Shown here: positions 1 to 9,865 of the stretch, in pieces
How positions within the stretch are numbered: the first letter of the stretch is position 1
Layout of the letters: the number at the start of each line of letters is the position of its first letter
NCBI GenBank assembly: GCA_018266075.1
Contig: JAFEBB010000045.1
Coordinates: 1-61,579 of the forward strand
DNA length: 61,579 nucleotides
From: Deltaproteobacteria bacterium
Lineage (GTDB): Bacteria > Myxococcota > Myxococcia > Myxococcales > SZAS-1
Direction of reading: 5' to 3'
Program-made: the position numbers and the translations under genes
The notes under the pieces: generated by a model
Database searches by the model: none
What the model saw: only the letters and a program-made list of their open reading frames with translations
What the model was told of the DNA's origin: nothing

Positions 1-506
1 GGGGCGGACCCGGGCTCGATCGAGCCGAGCCGAGGCCCGGTCGAATGAGGTGCGGATCGGCTCGGGCCAATCCGCGGATCGGAGATGGGAAGTCGCGGGG
101 CGGTCGGACGCGATCGGGCGTGGGCCACTCGGAGGTCGATGCTGGAGAAGTGAAGCCCGAACCCCGTGACACGCGCGCGGGCCCTGGCACGACGACGTGG
201 GGCGAAGAGGAAACCCGGTGGGGTTCGCGCCGCGCAGGGCCGCGACCTGCCCCGGAGCTTGGCGTCGTCCACCTCGAGCAACGCCCGGACGTCCCGGTGG
301 CGATGGCGCCTTGGCGCATCAATTCCTTGGCGTTCTACAGCACTCTGCGCCCAACAGTTCTCCGAGGCCTGGGCCGCGCATCGAGCGCTCGGTGAACGCA
401 TTCGAGACGGGGAAGCCTGGCACGCTACCGCGCGCGTAAGTCGCGGTTCTTGCCTCGGCCGCCGAGCCGCTGGTGCGCGTCGCGCGGGTCGGTCGGCGGC
501 GATGGT
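1..506. other. No recognisable gene
   Basis: All reading frames here look like non-coding GC-rich frames: Arg/Ala/Pro-heavy translations, no domain, and no start with a good ribosome site. A perfect 14-bp palindrome, GGCTCGATCGAGCC, lies at 13-26. I see no tRNA-like T-loop and no strong promoter. The stretch may be the tail of an intergenic region whose other end is outside the window. Confidence 0.5.
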
Positions 507-599
507 CTAAACGATCCGCCGGTCGACGACGCTCGACGGCTCGCCCAGGAGCTCCTCGATCTGCTCGAGCACGGACTCGGGGACGCTCGTGTGAAGCAT
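507..599 (-). CDS. Possible 30-aa small protein downstream of rpoH
   Basis: An ATG at 599 opens a 30-codon frame ending in TAG at 507-509. GGAG and GGAGG motifs lie just upstream of the ATG. The peptide begins MLHTSVPESVLEQIEELLGE and would form one amphipathic helix. Codon third positions are G/C-rich, as in the neighbours. It sits 66 bp behind the rpoH stop on the same strand, so it could be the last cistron of that transcript. I recognise no family. It may be a chance frame, hence the low confidence. Confidence 0.3.
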   Translation of the reverse strand: MLHTSVPESVLEQIEELLGEPSSVVDRRIV

Positions 600-665
600 C
601 GCCCTCCACTCCCGACACTGTTGAAAGTGCGCCGCGGGGAGTGCTGTGGACCGACAGGCCGCGAT

Positions 666-1733
666 TCAGTCCTCGCGCTCGAACGAGAGCTCCTTGAAGT
701 CGGGGAGCTTCGCCTGCACGTGCGCCTTCAGCCGGCCGATGAGCTTGGCCTCGATCTGCCGCGCGCGCTCGCGCGAGACGCCGAAGTGATCGCCGATCTC
801 CTGGAGCTTGAGCGGCTCGTCGCTGGTGAGCCGCTTCTCGAAGATGAAGCGCTCCTTGTCGTCGGTGATGGTCTTGGCGAACGCGGCCAGCTCTTGCTGA
901 AAGCGCTGGAGCAGCTCCTGGTCGCCGAGCTTCTCGTCGATGGCCTGCGAGGTCTCCGGGATGCGATCGCCCTGGCTCTGGCGGGAGTCGTCGCCGACGG
1001 GCGCCTCGAGCGAGACCTCGTCGTTGCCCAGGCGGCGCTCCATGTCGGTGACGTCCTGCTCGGTCACGTCGAGCCGCTGGGCCAGCAGCTTGGGAGTGGG
1101 ATCGAAGCCCTGCTGCAGGAGCCGGTCGCGCTCCTTGCGCAGGTTGAAGAAGAGCTTCCGCTGGGCTTGCGTGGTGCCCAGCTTCACCATCCGCCAGTTC
1201 TCCATCACGTAGCGGAGGATGAAGGCGCGGATCCACCACGCGGCGTAGGTGGAGAGCTTCACGTTCTTGTACGGATCGAACTTCTTCACCGCGTGCATCA
1301 GCCCGACGTTGCCCTCCTGGATCAGGTCGAGCACGTTGAACGCGGTGCGGTGGTACTCGAAGGCGATCTTCACCACGAGGCGCAGGTTGGAGGCGATGAG
1401 CGTGCGCGCGGCCTCGAGGTCGCCGGTGTCGCGGTACTTCACGGCGAGGGCGTGCTCCTCCTCGCGGGTGAGCAGCTTGTAGCGGCCGACCTCGTTCATG
1501 TACTGCTGCAGCGCATCGCGCGCGCCGCCCGGACGCAGCGGCGCCAGGGCCTTGGCTGGCTTCAGCGGGGCCTCGGCGGGCTCCACCTCGGCGAGCTCGG
1601 CGGGCGAAGGCTCGGCGCCCTCGACGTCGGGCTCGGCCTCGCCGTCGGTCGACACCTCGGCCTCGATGGGCTCGGGCGCGGGCTTCTCGCCCTTCTTCGC
1701 GCGCGGCTTGCGCTCTTTGCCAGGCGGCAGCAT
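666..1733 (-). CDS. rpoH: RNA polymerase heat-shock sigma factor, RpoH type
   Basis: 355-aa group-3 sigma-70 factor that directs RNA polymerase to heat-shock promoters. Residues 1-70 are an acidic Pro/Ala/Glu-rich extension that typical RpoH proteins (about 285 aa) lack. Sigma region 2 spans about 110-180, including the DLIQEGNVGLMHAVKKFD core and the STYAAWWIRAFI segment. The RpoH box QRKLFFNLRK at 191-200 separates it from housekeeping sigma factors. Region 4, with a helix-turn-helix ending in GVSRERARQIE, is at about 310-336. The ATG at 1733 follows a short leader. The gene is divergent from a DEAD-box helicase, with about 250 bp between them that must hold both promoters; I could not pick a convincing -10/-35 pair there. 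The family call is firm; whether this is the main heat-shock factor or one of several paralogues cannot be told from sequence. Confidence 0.95.
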   Translation of the reverse strand: MLPPGKERKPRAKKGEKPAPEPIEAEVSTDGEAEPDVEGAEPSPAELAEVEPAEAPLKPAKALAPLRPGGARDALQQYMNEVGRYKLLTREEEHALAVKYRDTGDLEAARTLIASNLRLVVKIAFEYHRTAFNVLDLIQEGNVGLMHAVKKFDPYKNVKLSTYAAWWIRAFILRYVMENWRMVKLGTTQAQRKLFFNLRKERDRLLQQGFDPTPKLLAQRLDVTEQDVTDMERRLGNDEVSLEAPVGDDSRQSQGDRIPETSQAIDEKLGDQELLQRFQQELAAFAKTITDDKERFIFEKRLTSDEPLKLQEIGDHFGVSRERARQIEAKLIGRLKAHVQAKLPDFKELSFERED

Positions 1734-1983
1734 CCGCCAATTCTACTGCGCCGAGGGATGCAGCGCCCGGGTTCTCTGGCTCCGAAAATTCGAAGCACAG
1801 GGCCAGAAGCCCGGCGCACCAGCAGCCGGGGCAGAGCAAGCGCCCACGCTCTGGGGGGATGGCAGCTTTCGGAGCGAGCGCCCCGGCTGGGCAGTAATGT
1901 GATATGGCCGACCGGGCTGCGCCGAGCGTGCAGCCGGGCGAACTCCTTCGACTTTGCATCCGGGCGCGCTGCGCCGAGGCACC

Positions 1984-3819
<1,836 letters not shown>

Positions 3820-3827
3820 CGCGACCC

Positions 3828-3868
3828 ATGCGTGATTCGTGATCCGGCAGGGATCACGGTTCACGCAT
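3828..3868. terminator. Long inverted repeat behind the helicase gene
   Basis: Two 18-nt arms (3828-3845 and 3851-3868) match at 16 of 18 positions around a 5-nt loop. The arms are built from GTGATTC and GTGATCC words. There is no T-run after it, so it is either a factor-independent terminator of poor type, an RNA-stabilising 3' hairpin, or a REP-like element. It lies 9 bp after the helicase stop codon. Confidence 0.55.
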
Positions 3869-4049
3869 CACGAAGCACGTTCGCGCGGCCGTGAAGCGGG
3901 AAAACGCGCGCATCTCCAGGCCCCAAGAAGCCCGACCGAAACCTCTGCCATCCGGGCGGGTTTCTGGGGGCTCGCGTGCGGCCTCGGGAGGCGGTTGAAT
4001 AGGGGGGCCGGCCGGCGCGTCCGTAGCTGCTGAGACGAGGAGTGTCCTC

Positions 4050-4922
4050 ATGGTCCGCTTCCGCTACCTGGTTGTCCTGGGGCTGCTCTGCCTCCCCGCG
4101 CTCGCCCAGGCCAAGGGCTTCGGACACGGCTCGAGCTCGAGCGGCCACAGCTCGGGCGGACACGGCTCGAGCAACGTGCACGGCTCGGCGCCCCTGAACG
4201 CACCCCGCGGAAATGGCGCCTACTACTACCGCGGCGGCTACTACGCCGGCCGCTACTACTCGCCCGGCTACTACTACGGCTACCAGGGGCCGTACTGGTG
4301 GGGCTGGGGCGTGCACCCCTGGGGCTACTACGGCTACGGCTACTACCCGTACTACGGCGGCCCCGCGGTCGTCGACGAGGTGGGCCCCACGCCGCCCACC
4401 ACGACCTCGGGCATCTTCCTGGGCGGGCTCTTCGCGCGTCAGGGCGCGGGCCTGAACCTCAAGGCGGCCGTCGACGGCCGCGACTGGGGCGTGAACTTCA
4501 CCATGCTCACGCTGCCCTCCATCAACCCCAACGACGCCACCGACGTGACCGTGATGCCGCTGCTCGCGGGGCACCTCACGTACTCGGTCGTCTCGAATCT
4601 CCACGCGCGCGTCCGCGTGGAGGGCGGCATTGCGGGCGTGGGCGCGCCGGGCGTGACGTACATCGGCCCGGACGTTGGCGCCTCGGCGCAGCTCGCCGTG
4701 GCCGGACCGCTCGCGATCTACGGCGCGGCGCACTGGATGCCGGTGCCGGCGAGCATCATCGACCTCGACGCCGGCCTGGGCCTCAACTTCGGCGCGCTCG
4801 GCGTCCAGGGCGGCTGGCGCTGGGTGCGCCTCGACGACTCCAACAAGTGCACCGACGTCGGCGAGTCCTGCGGCACCGACATCTTCAACGGCCCGCAGAT
4901 CTCGGTCGGCGTCCTCTTCTAG
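4050..4922 (+). CDS. Exported Tyr/Gly-rich protein with barrel-like C-terminal half
   Basis: 290 aa. Residues 1-21 form a signal peptide ending ALAQA. Next is a Ser/Gly/His stretch (22-50), then a striking Tyr/Gly/Trp-rich segment (about 55-105) with YYY and WWGWG runs, then about 170 residues of alternating hydrophobic and polar strands ending in VGVLF. A C-terminal Phe is typical of outer-membrane beta-barrel proteins, so I infer an outer-membrane location. A GAGGAG ribosome site precedes the ATG. I do not recognise a named family. The Tyr-rich part could be disordered, surface-exposed or cross-linkable, but nothing in the sequence proves this. Confidence 0.8.
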   Translation: MVRFRYLVVLGLLCLPALAQAKGFGHGSSSSGHSSGGHGSSNVHGSAPLNAPRGNGAYYYRGGYYAGRYYSPGYYYGYQGPYWWGWGVHPWGYYGYGYYPYYGGPAVVDEVGPTPPTTTSGIFLGGLFARQGAGLNLKAAVDGRDWGVNFTMLTLPSINPNDATDVTVMPLLAGHLTYSVVSNLHARVRVEGGIAGVGAPGVTYIGPDVGASAQLAVAGPLAIYGAAHWMPVPASIIDLDAGLGLNFGALGVQGGWRWVRLDDSNKCTDVGESCGTDIFNGPQISVGVLF

Positions 4923-5000
4923 CGATCGCCGCACGGACACAGGTGATCGCCGCGCGATCGCGCGAGCCGGCACACCACGTGGGTTCGCGCGTTTGCGTCC

Positions 5001-5016
5001 TGGCACCGCAATTGCT
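5001..5016 (+). promoter_or_regulatory. Sigma-54-type promoter
   Basis: TGGCAC then five bases then TTGCT. The GG and GC doublets are exactly 10 bases apart, the spacing RpoN requires. The GC ends 45 bp before the ATG of the small lipoprotein gene at 5061, so a transcript would have a leader of roughly 35 nt. The gap contains no other obvious promoter. RpoN promoters need an enhancer-binding protein, common in myxobacteria; none is encoded nearby. Confidence 0.6.
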
Positions 5017-5060
5017 CTCGCGGCCCGCGCCGGCACTTCCGCCGGCAGGGGAGGGCGGCG

Positions 5061-5462
5061 ATGCGGGCGTGGATTCTGGGATTGGTGTGCGTGGTGGGTT
5101 GTGGCGCGGAGGGCAGCTACCAGGGCAGCTCGGTGTGGAGCGTGACCCTGGACGGCCAGACGCAGAACACGGAAGAGGTCGACGTGCGGCAGGTCTATCG
5201 GGGCTCGCGCACGGATCTGGTGATCGCCAGCGCCGACTGCGATCTGCCCGCCGACGTGAACGCGAGCGGGCTGGTGGTGCAGCCGACCACGTGCGCGGTC
5301 TACCGCGACGGCCAGCGGCTGGAGCTCACGTTCTCCGGCACGGGCGCGCTCGACGGCGACCAGCGGCTCTCGCTGAGCTTGTCCGGGCCGATCACCATCA
5401 GCGACGTGAGCGGCAGCCATCCCGGCACGTTCACGTACACCTTCGAGGGGGACCGGCTCTAA
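5061..5462 (+). CDS. Small lipoprotein of unknown function
   Basis: 133 aa. The N-terminus MRAWILGLVCVVGC is a short signal peptide with a good lipobox (VVGC), so the mature protein should start at Cys14 and be lipidated. The rest is about 115 residues predicted as beta-strands, with a Cys pair (DCDLP and TTCAV) that could form a disulfide. No known domain is recognised. A strong GGGGAGGG ribosome site precedes the ATG. It ends tail-to-tail with truD, sharing 4 bp. It stands alone behind a sigma-54-type promoter, which suggests regulated expression. Confidence 0.75.
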   Translation: MRAWILGLVCVVGCGAEGSYQGSSVWSVTLDGQTQNTEEVDVRQVYRGSRTDLVIASADCDLPADVNASGLVVQPTTCAVYRDGQRLELTFSGTGALDGDQRLSLSLSGPITISDVSGSHPGTFTYTFEGDRL

Positions 5463-6514
5463 TCCTCGGTGTCGCCTTCGAGCGCGACGTCGGCCTTCAT
5501 CACCTCGGCCATCACCACGGACGCGTAGCTGCCGCGCGGCAGCGCAAAGGTGATGTGCAGCGCGCCGTCGCGGAGCTCCACGCCGTGCTCGCCGAGCGGG
5601 ATGCGCAGCGCGCGCCGGGCGCCCTGCGTCAGCTCGCCGCCCTTCTCGAAGAGCGCCTCGTCGACGCCGGCTTCGGCCAGCACCGCGAGCTCGTGCGCGC
5701 GCGCATCGTGCTGGGCGGCGAGCATCTTCGGCCCGAACATGGGACCTGCCACCGAGAGCTCGAAGCGATCCAGCCGCGGCTGATCGGCGCCCGGGTCCTC
5801 GCAGACGAAGCTCGCGCCGGTGGGCTTTTGCAAGACATCGCCGCGCAGGGACGTCGTCCAGCTCGAGTCGCGCACGCGTCGGGCGAGCAGCGCGTTGAAG
5901 AGCTGGCTCTGGAAGGCCGAGAGCGCCAGCCGACGCAGATATCGATCGCGGTCGGCGCGCGCGCGATCCGGGTGCGGCGCGCCGGTGAGCAGCGCCTGGC
6001 CGAGCGTCGCGGTGGCATTGTCGCGGCCAAAGCGCTGCGGCCCGTAGGCGTTGGGCACGCCCGATTTCGCCAGCGCCTCGAGCACGGCGCGCGCGCGGAA
6101 CACGGCATCGTCGCCGGCGCCGCGCACCACCAGCGCGAAGCGATTGCCGCGCAGGTGCCCGGTCTTGAGCTTGTTGGCGTGCCGCGACACCCGCAGGACC
6201 TTGAGGCCCGGCGCTTCGAAGTCGCGAAGCTTCTCCGCGTCGCGCAGGCAGAGCGAGAAGTACTGCCGGGTGACGGCGCGCTTGTCCTTGAGGCCCGCGT
6301 AACCAACGTCGCGATCGCGCAGGCCGCCCTGCTTGGCGAGGATGCGCGCGGCGTCGGCGGTGGTCAGCCCGCGCTTCTCCACCCAGAGGTACACGTGCTC
6401 GCCCGAGCCCACCGGCTCGTACGCGGGGATCTCCTCGACCGCGAAGTCCTCGGGCTGCGCGCGCAACAGGCCGCCGGTTCCCGGCAGCGCCGCGGTGACG
6501 AACGGAACCTGCAC
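5459..6514 (-). CDS. truD: tRNA pseudouridine(13) synthase TruD
   Basis: 351 aa, the normal size for TruD, which makes pseudouridine at position 13 of certain tRNAs. The catalytic motif is GLKDKRAVT at 74-82, with Asp77 as the nucleophile. The N-terminal LLRAQPEDFAVEEIP segment, the GNRFALVVRG region and the later NAYGPQRFG motif are all family hallmarks. The inserted TruD subdomain is present. The gene starts 2 bp after the stop of the upstream DUF4388 gene, so the two are probably cotranscribed. The last 4 bp overlap the convergent lipoprotein gene. Confidence 0.94.
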   Translation of the reverse strand: MQVPFVTAALPGTGGLLRAQPEDFAVEEIPAYEPVGSGEHVYLWVEKRGLTTADAARILAKQGGLRDRDVGYAGLKDKRAVTRQYFSLCLRDAEKLRDFEAPGLKVLRVSRHANKLKTGHLRGNRFALVVRGAGDDAVFRARAVLEALAKSGVPNAYGPQRFGRDNATATLGQALLTGAPHPDRARADRDRYLRRLALSAFQSQLFNALLARRVRDSSWTTSLRGDVLQKPTGASFVCEDPGADQPRLDRFELSVAGPMFGPKMLAAQHDARAHELAVLAEAGVDEALFEKGGELTQGARRALRIPLGEHGVELRDGALHITFALPRGSYASVVMAEVMKADVALEGDTED

Positions 6515-6516
6515 GC

Positions 6517-7776
6517 TCAGCCCGGCTCGACCGAGGCGAGCAGCTCCTTCACCCGCCGGGCCAGGGCCTCGTCCTCTTGCGCGGTGAGCACCTCACCCGC
6601 CTGGAAGAGGAGGAAGAACATCACCTCGGAGAGCGCGGTGAACACCGCGCGCGCCTGGCTCGCGCCGTCGCCGCCGGTGGCCGAGATCTGCTGGGTGAGC
6701 GTGGACCAATCGAGCGAGCCGTCGCCGGAGAGCGTGACGCCGTTGAGGAACGGCGAGCGCCCCGCTTCCTTCGCGAGCGCGGCGTTGGCCGAGGTCACGA
6801 AGCCCGAGGGATCGCCGTGCGTGGCCACCGCGGCCACCACCTCGCGGAAGATGGTGTGGAACACGCGCGAGACGTCGGCCGGGTCGTTGCGCTTGGCGGC
6901 CTCGAGCGGCGCCGGGTTCGGCGTGGCCTGCACGTAGCCGCCCTGCAGCAGGTGGTAGACGATCTTGGTGGCGTCGAACTCGCCCATGCGCATCTCGCGG
7001 GCGATGTCGAGCAGGGTGAGCGCGCCGTCGCAGAGGTCGTAGATCTTGCGCTCGTCGTCGACGAGCTGCGGCCCCGCTGGCTTGCGCCGCACCAGGTAGA
7101 GCTTCCCCGAGGGCAGCCGCGAGCGGAACTGCGCCATCTCGTCGATGCGACGGATGGCGTCCATGAGCAGGCCCTGCGCATTCAGCTGCACGCCGGGGAT
7201 GGCGCGCTCTTCCACGGACTCGTCCACGAAGACGAAGAGGCCCTCGCGTGCCACCAGCATCGCCGCGACGATCTCGCCGACCTGGTGCTGCACGGCCTTG
7301 AAGAGGTCGTGGCTCGAGAGCGCGCCGGCCTCCACGAGCGCGCGGCCCACGCGCGCGTGCCCGGGCTGCGCAGCCGCGACCTGCTCGAGCTGCGACCGCG
7401 TCACCAGGCCCAGGCGCAGACAGGTCTCGCTGAGCGAATCTTCGGGCGAGTCGCTGAAGGCGCCGCGCACCGAGCCCTCGTGCAGCACCACCGCGCGCTC
7501 GCCGCCAGAGAGCACCGCGCGCAGCGTGCCCGTCTTGCGGCCCTGGTGCAGGAACTCGAGGATCTCCGCGAGCGAGGTGAACGCCAGGTCGCCCATGAGC
7601 GCCACGCGGGGCGCGCTCGAGGCGCCGCCTTGCGCGGGCGCGCGAACGAGCAACACGGCGTCGGGCGCGCTGGGCATCCAGCGGAAGCGCCCGGTCATCC
7701 CGCGCAGACGCTCGCCGACCTGCTCCTCGTCAGCGAGGAGTCGTCCATCGAGCCCGAGCGTGAGGAGATCGGACAT
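6517..7776 (-). CDS. DUF4388 (PATAN) domain protein
   Basis: 419 aa, cytoplasmic, with no signal peptide. Residues about 55-150 match the DUF4388/PATAN pattern: GDLAFTSLAEILEFLHQG, then KTGTL, then a strand with HEGSVRGAFSD. Such domains are frequent in myxobacteria and cyanobacteria, often beside receiver domains or GTPases, and are thought to be protein-interaction modules. The middle (about 150-290) looks like a winged-helix or type-IV-pilus-like N-terminal fold (LVTRSQLEQVAA, DGALTLLDIAREM). The C-terminal 120 residues are helical and unassigned. It lies between the redox operon and truD on the same strand, but nothing links its function to either. Confidence 0.8.
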   Translation of the reverse strand: MSDLLTLGLDGRLLADEEQVGERLRGMTGRFRWMPSAPDAVLLVRAPAQGGASSAPRVALMGDLAFTSLAEILEFLHQGRKTGTLRAVLSGGERAVVLHEGSVRGAFSDSPEDSLSETCLRLGLVTRSQLEQVAAAQPGHARVGRALVEAGALSSHDLFKAVQHQVGEIVAAMLVAREGLFVFVDESVEERAIPGVQLNAQGLLMDAIRRIDEMAQFRSRLPSGKLYLVRRKPAGPQLVDDERKIYDLCDGALTLLDIAREMRMGEFDATKIVYHLLQGGYVQATPNPAPLEAAKRNDPADVSRVFHTIFREVVAAVATHGDPSGFVTSANAALAKEAGRSPFLNGVTLSGDGSLDWSTLTQQISATGGDGASQARAVFTALSEVMFFLLFQAGEVLTAQEDEALARRVKELLASVEPG

Positions 7777-7790
7777 GGAACCTCAGGGGT

Positions 7791-8729
7791 TCACTTGCTG
7801 CTCGGCGCGTCGGCCCAGGTGCGGTCGCGCTCTTCCTTGTCGTACATCGTGACGGCCTCCATGGCGAGCGCGTACGCCGCGTCGAAGCCGGAGAGCTTGG
7901 CGTCGGTGGGCGCAGCGGCCTTGGCGGGCTTCTTCGACTTCTTCTCTGCCTTGGGCGCCTCGAGGGGCACGTGCGGGCCTTTCTTGCCCTGGCCCACGAA
8001 GCTGGCCATGAGCTTGTCGCGGCGGGCATCGTCGGTGCCCGCCAGCGAGACGGCCTTGGTGATCTTGCCCTCGCGATCCATGGCGATGGCGATGGGCAGC
8101 GGCTTCGAATCACCGGGGAGCTCGCCGCTCACGAAGGCCACGTAGCCGATGCGGTCCTTGGGCTTGAGCGAGTCGAGCGTGACCGGATCCTGCGGCTCGA
8201 GCGTGGCGGGCGCGCCGGGCTGGCGATCGCCGTTGAACACGGTGACCACCTCGATGTTCGCGGCCGGCCCGCTCGCGGAGACGCCGGCCTTGGTGAGGCG
8301 CTCCTGCGCGTACGGGTCGAGCGTGTACGACTTCACCAGGTAGCGGCCGCCGTTGGGGAAGAAGTCGAGCACGTCGTAGCTGCCCTGGCGCAAGAAGGCG
8401 ATGACGTCCCAGAGCTCGAGCTCGCTGAGCTCCTTGCCGAAGGCAGGCATGGTCTTCGAGAGCTGCATCGCGCCGCCGCCGTCGTGGAGCAGGTCGTGCA
8501 GGTTGGCGTCGGTGAGGGTGACCAGCAGCGGCGTGCCCTTGGCGACACCGGGCTTGGGATCGAGCGACTTGGCCATGAAGCCGTCGCCCTGGCCGCTGCC
8601 GCCGTGGCACGCGACGCAGTTCAATCGATAGAGCTCGGCGCCGCGGTGCACGTCGCCGATGGCCGGCGACTCGGAGGCGCGGGCCAGCGCGGGAGCGGCA
8701 ACCAGCGCGGCGATGACGAGGGCGCGCAT
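7791..8729 (-). CDS. Exported mono-haem cytochrome c with long C-terminal extension
   Basis: 312 aa. A signal peptide (MRALVIAALVAAPALARA) directs it to the periplasm. The haem site CVACH is at 38-42, followed by GGSGQGDG. KTMPAFG further on likely gives the axial Met of a class-I cytochrome c. The domain ends near residue 110. The next 200 residues have no family I recognise, and a Lys/Ala-rich stretch (about 250-270) resembles a flexible linker. ATG 8729 is preferred to GTG 8732: it has a GGAGG site 7 nt away and shares one base with the TGA of the upstream cytochrome gene. Translational coupling argues the two proteins act together. Confidence 0.85.
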   Translation of the reverse strand: MRALVIAALVAAPALARASESPAIGDVHRGAELYRLNCVACHGGSGQGDGFMAKSLDPKPGVAKGTPLLVTLTDANLHDLLHDGGGAMQLSKTMPAFGKELSELELWDVIAFLRQGSYDVLDFFPNGGRYLVKSYTLDPYAQERLTKAGVSASGPAANIEVVTVFNGDRQPGAPATLEPQDPVTLDSLKPKDRIGYVAFVSGELPGDSKPLPIAIAMDREGKITKAVSLAGTDDARRDKLMASFVGQGKKGPHVPLEAPKAEKKSKKPAKAAAPTDAKLSGFDAAYALAMEAVTMYDKEERDRTWADAPSSK

Positions 8730-9838
8730 CACTTCACCTCCTTGGCGGCGGCGAAGCTGGGCCAGCCGGCGGTGTCACTGGCCACGCCCCAGCGGAACTG
8801 GGCGTGACACTTCCAGCACTGGTTCTGCTCCACGGTGGCCAGCTTGGCGGCGCTCGGGCTGGCCGCGAAGGCGGTGAGGGCGGCGGTGAGGTCCGACGCA
8901 GCCTGGTCGAACTCGCGCGGACGCGAGTCGCCGAACGGCGGCGTCTGACCCGGGAGCGCCTTGGCGAGCTCGGCCATGGCGCGGGCGGTGGCGGCGGCGT
9001 CGCCCTTGCCGCTCGAGACCTGCGCATCCAGGGCGAGCAGCTTCTCGCCGAGCAGGCGCATCACCTGGGGCATGGCGGCCTTGGGGCTTCCGTCGGGCGC
9101 GGTGTCCTCGGGGCGGATGACGCGCAGCGGGCCATGGCCGGTGGGCGTGAGGGTGGCGGCCACGTCGTCGGGGCGCACCGGCGTGGCCACGCCGACGCCG
9201 AGCGGGAACGACGCATCCACGCCCGGCTTTCCCGAGCGCCGCGAGATGCGCACCGTATACAGCCCACCTTCACTCAGGGTGAAGTGAGCGCCGTAGCGGC
9301 CAGGCTCGGCGAGCGCGTGCAGCACGCGGGTGGCGCTCTTGCCCTTCTCGAGGGTGATCACCAGGTCCTCGTCGCGCGCGGGCTCGCGATCGCCGACGAC
9401 GGGATCTGGCGGATCGTGCAGCTTGGCCAGATCGAGGATGAGCTCCAGGGTGTCGCCGGGCTTGGGCGCGCCGGGCCGCACGCGGAGCGCAAACGCGTGC
9501 TCGCCCGCCTTCTGCCGATAGGTCACCTCGGCCGGGTTCTCGATCTTCTTCTCTACCGGCGGTGGCTTGGGCTGCAGCTCGGGCGGGAGCTGGGGCGCGG
9601 CGCCCACCGGCTTCTTGGGCGCGTCGGCTGGCTTGCCCGCAGGCGCGACCGGACCGTGCGACGGCGCGGGCTCGGGGGCGGCGGGCGGCGGCGTCGCGGC
9701 GACGGGCTGCACCGGCGTCGGACCGGCGTCGGGCGGCTCGGCGGGCGCGTTGGCCGGCTTCACCGGGTGGGCGGCGTGCGCCGCCAGCGGCAGGGCGAAC
9801 GCGACCACGACGAGGGCGAGGGTGCGGAGCTTGTTCAT
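8729..9838 (-). CDS. Exported YtkA-domain protein with C-terminal haem site
   Basis: 369 aa. The signal peptide is MNKLRTLALVVVAFALPLAAHA. Residues about 23-120 are Pro/Ala-rich and probably disordered. About 125-250 resembles a YtkA/FixG-like Ig fold: RVRPGAPKPGDTLEL, then EPGRYGAHFTLSEGGLYTV. The C-terminal 130 residues are helical and end with CWKCH at 341-345, a single haem c site at the extreme end, as in cytochrome c-prime-like four-helix bundles. ATG 9838 has GGAAGG upstream and is better than the earlier start. It sits between the DsbA-like gene (27 bp away) and the small cytochrome gene (1-bp overlap). YtkA domains elsewhere go with copper or cytochrome oxidase assembly, so an electron-transfer or copper role is an inference. 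Confidence 0.8.
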   Translation of the reverse strand: MNKLRTLALVVVAFALPLAAHAAHPVKPANAPAEPPDAGPTPVQPVAATPPPAAPEPAPSHGPVAPAGKPADAPKKPVGAAPQLPPELQPKPPPVEKKIENPAEVTYRQKAGEHAFALRVRPGAPKPGDTLELILDLAKLHDPPDPVVGDREPARDEDLVITLEKGKSATRVLHALAEPGRYGAHFTLSEGGLYTVRISRRSGKPGVDASFPLGVGVATPVRPDDVAATLTPTGHGPLRVIRPEDTAPDGSPKAAMPQVMRLLGEKLLALDAQVSSGKGDAAATARAMAELAKALPGQTPPFGDSRPREFDQAASDLTAALTAFAASPSAAKLATVEQNQCWKCHAQFRWGVASDTAGWPSFAAAKEVK

Positions 9839-9865
9839 CGGAGCCTTCCTGCTGCGGGCCAAGGG

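Noticed and set aside
13-26. Palindrome as a replication or attachment site
   Set aside because: Short GC-rich palindromes are common here, and no integrase or initiator gene is near.
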